From Chitinophaga pendula (lineage in GTDB: Bacteria > Bacteroidota > Bacteroidia > Chitinophagales > Chitinophagaceae), in assembly GCF_020386615.1 (NCBI RefSeq), contig NZ_CP077769.1:6745501-6809500 (forward strand): a stretch of 64,000 nucleotides of DNA, in the 5' to 3' direction. The notes beneath the pieces are model-generated. The model was not told where the DNA came from. It ran no database searches and worked only from the letters and a program-made list of their open reading frames with translations. The translations under genes were made by a program, and so were the position numbers. Below, piece after piece: positions 60,165 to 64,000 of the stretch. Each line of letters starts with the position of its first letter. Position 1 is the stretch's first letter.

Positions 60165-60172
60165 CAAAAGTA
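60165..60172 (-). promoter_or_regulatory. Candidate -7 element of the TlpA-like gene
   Basis: Minus-strand TACTTTTG, full TAnnTTTG match, about 77 bp before the ATG; -33 weak. Confidence 0.35.
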
Positions 60173-60231
60173 AGGAAACAATCGCGGGCTGCCTTCTCCG
60201 GCTATATAATTTCACGTTTTATTGGCTGTAA

Positions 60232-61689
60232 TTATCCTTTCAGCTTTTCGGCAAGTAACTGGTTAGTCAGTTTGGGGTCCGCTTTGCCTTTGGACAATTT
60301 CATTACCTCTCCGACGAACAACCCCATTAACCCTTTCTTTCCACTTCTGAACTCTTTCACTTTATCGGGGTAAGCTGCCAATACCTGGTCGATGATAGGA
60401 CTGATATTGTCAGCATTATTATCCTGCAACAGGTTCAGACTGGTAGCGATGTCGATAGGCGCTTTGCCCGGATTCAGTACCAGCTCCGGAAAGATACGGG
60501 ACGAAGCAATGGAAAAGCTCACCTTCCCTTCTTCTACCAGCTGTATTAATGCCGCTAATGCGGATGGCGGCAATGCAAATTCTTGGATTGACAACGAATG
60601 CTCATTCAGATAAGATTTAACAGGCCCCAACATCCAGTTGGCCGCCGCTTTATACGCAGCATTAGCCCCCGTCAGCAGATTGAAATAATCTGAGGTGGCC
60701 TTGTCATCGGTCAATACATGAGCATCATATTCTGATAAGCCGTATTCTTTCGTATAACGTGCCACCAGCTCTTCGGGAAGTGCAGGTAATGTAGCACGTA
60801 TGCGGGTAATATATTCCTCCGAAACACGGAATGGTGCCAGGTCCGGCTCTGGGAAATAACGGTAGTCGTTAGCCTCTTCCTTGGAACGTAGCGAAAAAGA
60901 ACTGCCATTAGATGCATCAAAACTGCGGGTCTCCTGCACAATAGTACCCCCGGTTTCCAGCAAAGTGATCTGGCGAACGATCTCATTCTCAATAGCACGC
61001 TTGACATTCCGGATGGAGTTCATATTTTTCACCTCGACTTTAGTGCCCAGCCCCTGCTCCCCTTTCAAACGAACAGAGATATTGGCATCACAACGCATAC
61101 TGCCCTCTTCCATATTACCGTCGCAAACCTCCAGGTAACGTACCAGCCTTCTTAAGACAGTAAGGTAGGCATATGCTTCATCTCCACTATGCAGATCCGG
61201 CTCGGTAACAATTTCTACCAACGGTACCCCCGCCCGGTTATAGTCCACCATCGTATAGTCAGGCTCCTGGTCATGTAACGATTTTCCGGCGTCTTCCTCC
61301 ATGTGGATACGGTTCAGCTGTACAGATCGCTCTCCCCCCTCAACCGGTATGGTCACATACCCTCCCGTACAAATAGGCGCCGTATGCTGAGATACCTGGT
61401 ACCCTTTAGGCAGGTCCGGGTAAAAATAGTTCTTGCGAGCAAAGTAATTCTCTTGCTCAATGGTACAATGACAGGCCATCCCCAACTTAATCGCATAATC
61501 CACCGCCTTGCCGTTCAGCTTGGGCAACGTACCCGGATGCCCCATCGTAATAGGGCTGATATGTGTGTTCGGCGCACCTCCGAAGGCGGCACTGTCTGAG
61601 CAGAATAGCTTGCTGTCGGTCTGTAACTGTGCATGTACTTCCAGCCCTATTACCGCCTCATATTTATTGAAATCTATACTCGTACTCAT
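60232..61689 (-). CDS. gatB: Aspartyl/glutamyl-tRNA amidotransferase subunit B
   Basis: Subunit of the GatCAB enzyme that converts Glu-tRNA(Gln) and Asp-tRNA(Asn) to the amidated forms; GatB holds the kinase site and binds tRNA. It is complete at 485 aa. The catalytic cradle has YEAVIGLEVHAQLQTDSKLFC, GHPGTLPKLNGKAVDYAIKLGMA, FARKNYFYPDLPKGYQVSQ, HMEEDAGKSLHD and VDYNRAGVPLVEIVTEPD. The SMRCDANISVR block, helical domain and C-terminal YqeY-like tail (FRSGKKGLMGLFVGEVMKLSKGKADPKLTNQLL) are also present. It is not next to gatA or gatC. A good promoter lies directly upstream. Confidence 0.97.
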   Translation of the reverse strand: MSTSIDFNKYEAVIGLEVHAQLQTDSKLFCSDSAAFGGAPNTHISPITMGHPGTLPKLNGKAVDYAIKLGMACHCTIEQENYFARKNYFYPDLPKGYQVSQHTAPICTGGYVTIPVEGGERSVQLNRIHMEEDAGKSLHDQEPDYTMVDYNRAGVPLVEIVTEPDLHSGDEAYAYLTVLRRLVRYLEVCDGNMEEGSMRCDANISVRLKGEQGLGTKVEVKNMNSIRNVKRAIENEIVRQITLLETGGTIVQETRSFDASNGSSFSLRSKEEANDYRYFPEPDLAPFRVSEEYITRIRATLPALPEELVARYTKEYGLSEYDAHVLTDDKATSDYFNLLTGANAAYKAAANWMLGPVKSYLNEHSLSIQEFALPPSALAALIQLVEEGKVSFSIASSRIFPELVLNPGKAPIDIATSLNLLQDNNADNISPIIDQVLAAYPDKVKEFRSGKKGLMGLFVGEVMKLSKGKADPKLTNQLLAEKLKG

Positions 61690-61710
61690 ATTGCCAAAAA
61701 CTGATTCTCA

Positions 61711-61742
61711 CAAATATATTAAATAAAGTTTTCCCGTCTAAA
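61711..61742 (-). promoter_or_regulatory. Promoter of gatB
   Basis: Minus strand: TTTA (61742-61739), 20-bp spacer, TATATTTG (61718-61711); predicted leader of about 15 nt. Confidence 0.55.
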
Positions 61743-61840
61743 CGCCCTATTCGGCTGCATAGATAATACAGTCGCCCTGGCTCAGTAGAAATAAGTAACT
61801 TCAGGAATAACGCAGAGCAGCTTATAATAGATCACCTAAA

Positions 61841-63220
61841 ATGCAGGACATGGACCTCCGCCGTATATATACAGATCAGCAAACTTATTTCGCCTCCGGA
61901 GTTACCCGCTCCTATACATTCCGCAAACAACAGCTGAAAAAACTGAAACAGGCCATACATAATCATGAAGCCGCCATTATGCAGGCTCTTCATGCAGATC
62001 TGCGTAAGCCCGCTATGGAGGCCTATGCCAGCGAAGTAGGGATTATCTATGATGAGATCAATAATACCCTAGAAAATCTCAAACATTGGATGAAACCCGA
62101 AGAAGTAACCAGCCCTTTCCTGCAATATCCCAGCCGTAGCCGGATATATAAGGAACCGCTGGGACTCACCCTACTGATAGGTCCCTGGAACTACCCTTTC
62201 CAGTTGCTCGCCGCACCCCTTGTCGGCGCAATAGCTGGCGGTAACTGCGCCATCCTCAAGCCATCCGAATTGGCCCCCCATACCGCTGCCGTACTGGAAC
62301 TGATCATAAAAGAAGCGTTCGACCCGGCATATATTGCCGTCGTCCAGGGAGAAGGTAGCGAAGTGATACCAGCAATGATGCAGTGCCGCTTCGATCACGT
62401 CTTCTTTACAGGAAGCACCACCGTAGGCAGAAAGATCATGGAAATGGCCGCCCCCCACCTTACCCCCGTCACCCTGGAACTAGGTGGTAAATCCCCTTGT
62501 GTCGTGGATGACAAAGTAAACATAGAGGTGGCCGCCAAACGTATCATTTGGGGAAAATGCTGGAATGCCGGACAGACATGCATCGCCCCTGACTACGTAC
62601 TCGTACACCGCGCCGTCAGGGACGATCTGGTAAAAGCAATGCAGAAAGCTATTACCTCCTTTTTCGGCGATAATCCTGCCGATAGCCCTGACTACGCCCG
62701 GATTATTAATGCCAACCGCTTTGATGCTCTTGCTGCCTACCTCTCGCAAGGACGTGTGATCACCGGTGGAAATACCAATAGAGAAGACCTCTATATAGCA
62801 CCCACCCTCATGGAAGACGTACAGTGGTCCGCCCCTCTTATGCAGGAAGAGATCTTTGGCCCTATCCTGCCCATCCTCCCGTTCGATAATATCGAACAGG
62901 CCATACAGCTCATCCGGCAATATCCTTACCCATTGTCACTATACGTGTTTACCAAACGTAGCAAGACGGAAAAAGCCCTGCTCGAACAGGTGCGCTTCGG
63001 GGGCGGCTGCGTCAATAGTGCGCTTACCCATTTCACCAACCAGGAACTCCCCTTCGGTGGTACCGGCCTGAGTGGTATCGGCCGCTACCATGGCTACTAC
63101 AGCTTCGAAACATTCACCCACCGCAAAGGCGTGATGAAAACAGCCACATGGCTCGATGTACCCGTGAAATACCCGCCCTATGGTAATAAAGTAGGCCTCC
63201 TAAAAAAAATGATGAAATAA
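61841..63220 (+). CDS. Aldehyde dehydrogenase, class 3 type
   Basis: NAD(P)-dependent aldehyde dehydrogenase of 459 aa. It is the short class 3-like kind (fatty, coniferyl or benzaldehyde type) without the usual N-terminal extension. General base E213 lies in LELGGKSPCVVDD and catalytic C247 in GKCWNAGQTCIAPDYV. The coenzyme-binding motif is FFTGSTTVGRKIMEMAA, preceded by IGPWNYPFQLLAAPLVGAIAGGN; the C-terminal block QEEIFGPILPILPF and the tail PFGGTGLSGIGRYHGYYSFETFTH are typical. Substrate unknown; oxidation of lipid-derived aldehydes is plausible. Start: ATG 61841 or the second ATG at 61850. It is convergent with the PDZ gene. Confidence 0.94.
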   Translation: MQDMDLRRIYTDQQTYFASGVTRSYTFRKQQLKKLKQAIHNHEAAIMQALHADLRKPAMEAYASEVGIIYDEINNTLENLKHWMKPEEVTSPFLQYPSRSRIYKEPLGLTLLIGPWNYPFQLLAAPLVGAIAGGNCAILKPSELAPHTAAVLELIIKEAFDPAYIAVVQGEGSEVIPAMMQCRFDHVFFTGSTTVGRKIMEMAAPHLTPVTLELGGKSPCVVDDKVNIEVAAKRIIWGKCWNAGQTCIAPDYVLVHRAVRDDLVKAMQKAITSFFGDNPADSPDYARIINANRFDALAAYLSQGRVITGGNTNREDLYIAPTLMEDVQWSAPLMQEEIFGPILPILPFDNIEQAIQLIRQYPYPLSLYVFTKRSKTEKALLEQVRFGGGCVNSALTHFTNQELPFGGTGLSGIGRYHGYYSFETFTHRKGVMKTATWLDVPVKYPPYGNKVGLLKKMMK

Positions 63221-63266
63221 AAAATCCTCCCGCATACATCCTGTCTCGACAGGAGATGCGGGAGGA
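63219..63266 (-). terminator. Intrinsic terminator of the PDZ-protein gene
   Basis: Minus strand: 11-bp stem (63266-63256 / 63235-63225) enclosing an inner TCCTGTC/GACAGGA hairpin, followed by T6 (63224-63219). Confidence 0.82.
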
Positions 63267-63288
63267 CAGAATCTCTCTAAAGCTGCTG

Positions 63289-64000
63289 CTAGAGATCCGC
63301 TTTGTTCAGCTTTTTAGGTACCTTGATCTGTAAGGTCTGTGCCTTGCCATCCCTTTTCACAGTAGCACTCAGCTGGCCTTTATCTTTATAATCCCGGTAG
63401 GTAGCAGTCACATCCCTTGAGGAGGTCACCTTGCTGTCGGCCAACGCAGTAATAATGTCTCCTTTCTTAAACCCAGCCTTCTCCGCCGCACTTCCCGGCG
63501 CAATGCTTAACACCTGCGCCCCACTGTTGTCTTCCGTATCCTGTACAGACAGTCCCAAGCGGGTGTCGTCATTGTTGAAGAAGCCTCGGAAACCACCGCC
63601 ATTACCACGCGGGATCGGAAAACGGAACACATTGTCATTGCCACCACGAGGATACAACTCCCGCGGAGCACTCACTACCTTACGCTCCTCTAACGTCGCT
63701 GTTGTTCGTGATTCTTTTTTATCGCGTACATAAGTAACCGTTACCTTATCTCCCGGCTCTTTCGTACCAATCTTCTCGTACAACTCCTTCGGCTCATTGA
63801 TCTTGTCGGCATCTATCTGCGTGATCACATCTCCTGCTTTAATACCTGCCTTATCAGCTGGTGTGCCCTTCGCTACCTCTTTCACCGTAACGCCCGCAGC
63901 TTCCTGTTTCTCCGTGATCACACCCAGCATTGCCTTATTCACCGGAACAGCAGGAGATAGTTCGTCATTGTCGCCGAAAAGATCCATTCCTCCCTCCTGT
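63289..64000 (-). CDS. PDZ-domain protein, cut by the window edge
   Basis: 3' part of a minus-strand gene; the frame is still open at 64000 (codons before the ATG at 63987 read ...QEGG), so the true start lies outside and the protein is incomplete at its N-terminus. The visible 236 residues hold two PDZ domains. The first is about 18-95 from the internal Met (AMLGVITEKQEAAGVTVKEV, TPADKAGIKAGDVITQID). After a G/F/R-rich linker (GGNDNVFRFPIPRGNGGGFRG), the second begins TRLGLSVQDTEDNSGAQVLSI and contains GSAAEKAGFKKGDIITAL. Tandem PDZ domains are found in HtrA/DegP-like proteases; whether a protease domain precedes them cannot be seen. Confidence 0.8.
   Translation of the reverse strand, partial: QEGGMDLFGDNDELSPAVPVNKAMLGVITEKQEAAGVTVKEVAKGTPADKAGIKAGDVITQIDADKINEPKELYEKIGTKEPGDKVTVTYVRDKKESRTTATLEERKVVSAPRELYPRGGNDNVFRFPIPRGNGGGFRGFFNNDDTRLGLSVQDTEDNSGAQVLSIAPGSAAEKAGFKKGDIITALADSKVTSSRDVTATYRDYKDKGQLSATVKRDGKAQTLQIKVPKKLNKADL

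Overview
The window is chromosomal DNA of a Bacteroidota bacterium. It most likely comes from the Chitinophaga/Chitinophagaceae branch (inference from gene content; no marker gene is present to prove it). The evidence is a complete gldKLMN block of the type IX secretion/gliding machinery, a PorZ-like protein with a T9SS sorting domain, two SusC/SusD pairs, many short-signal lipoproteins, Bacteroidota-only DUF families (DUF4136, DUF4271, DUF4783), and promoters of the Bacteroidota form TTTG-N19..21-TAnnTTTG. I saw no rRNA, tRNA, CRISPR array, prophage or intact insertion sequence. There is also no dedicated transcription factor, apart from a decayed transposase that keeps its helix-turn-helix.

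Layout. 0.1-3.9 kb: a secreted serine hydrolase and a GH9-deacetylase fusion, probably one operon. 4.0-10.3 kb: a membrane hydroxylase, a three-gene minus-strand operon (DUF2400-type protein, secreted protein, small protein), a trans-sulfuration PLP enzyme, a DUF2911 protein, an ACP phosphodiesterase and a PepSY-like protein. 10.7-17.0 kb: a deoxyhypusine-synthase-like protein, lipoprotein aldose epimerase, DUF4136 lipoprotein, HemW, and DUF4271 followed by HemD. 17.2-24.4 kb: a DUF255 thioredoxin-domain protein and gldKLMN. 24.5-31.2 kb: DinB-like protein, lipoprotein-uvrC operon, LVIVD beta-propeller lipoprotein and gpmI. 31.7-34.4 kb: DUF4783-nadC-lipid kinase-eIF1-like run. 34.5-41.4 kb: aldo/keto reductase, birA, then rsfS-ftsH-LUD protein-lipoprotein-lpxH. 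41.4-47.0 kb: recO, porZ and an RND/MMPL exporter. 47.4-58.4 kb: the transposase-derived gene and two SusC/D pairs. 58.5-64 kb: an alpha/beta-hydrolase remnant, TlpA-like lipoprotein, gatB, aldehyde dehydrogenase and a PDZ protein cut by the window edge.

Most of the window is ordinary housekeeping and envelope biology. The features that go beyond routine annotation are these. (1) A roughly 115-bp element is duplicated in inverted orientation about 18 kb apart, upstream of two unrelated lipoprotein genes. It carries a TGCA dyad and three helically phased 11-bp direct repeats. (2) A full-length IS1595/ISSod11-type transposase has lost its catalytic residues but keeps its HTH and has gained a histidine cluster; it may be domesticated. 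(3) There is a candidate small RNA at 35.8 kb, with an orphan terminator. (4) A leader peptide overlaps a hairpin upstream of the first SusC gene. (5) Two 7-2-7 dyads (TACCACT-N2-AGTGGTA) resemble NarL-type operators. (6) Three promoters sit so close to the ATG that leaderless mRNAs are likely. (7) G/C strand bias reverses over the middle of the window, which suggests an old inversion. I did not find a clear, previously undescribed multi-gene system; these smaller signals are the best candidates.
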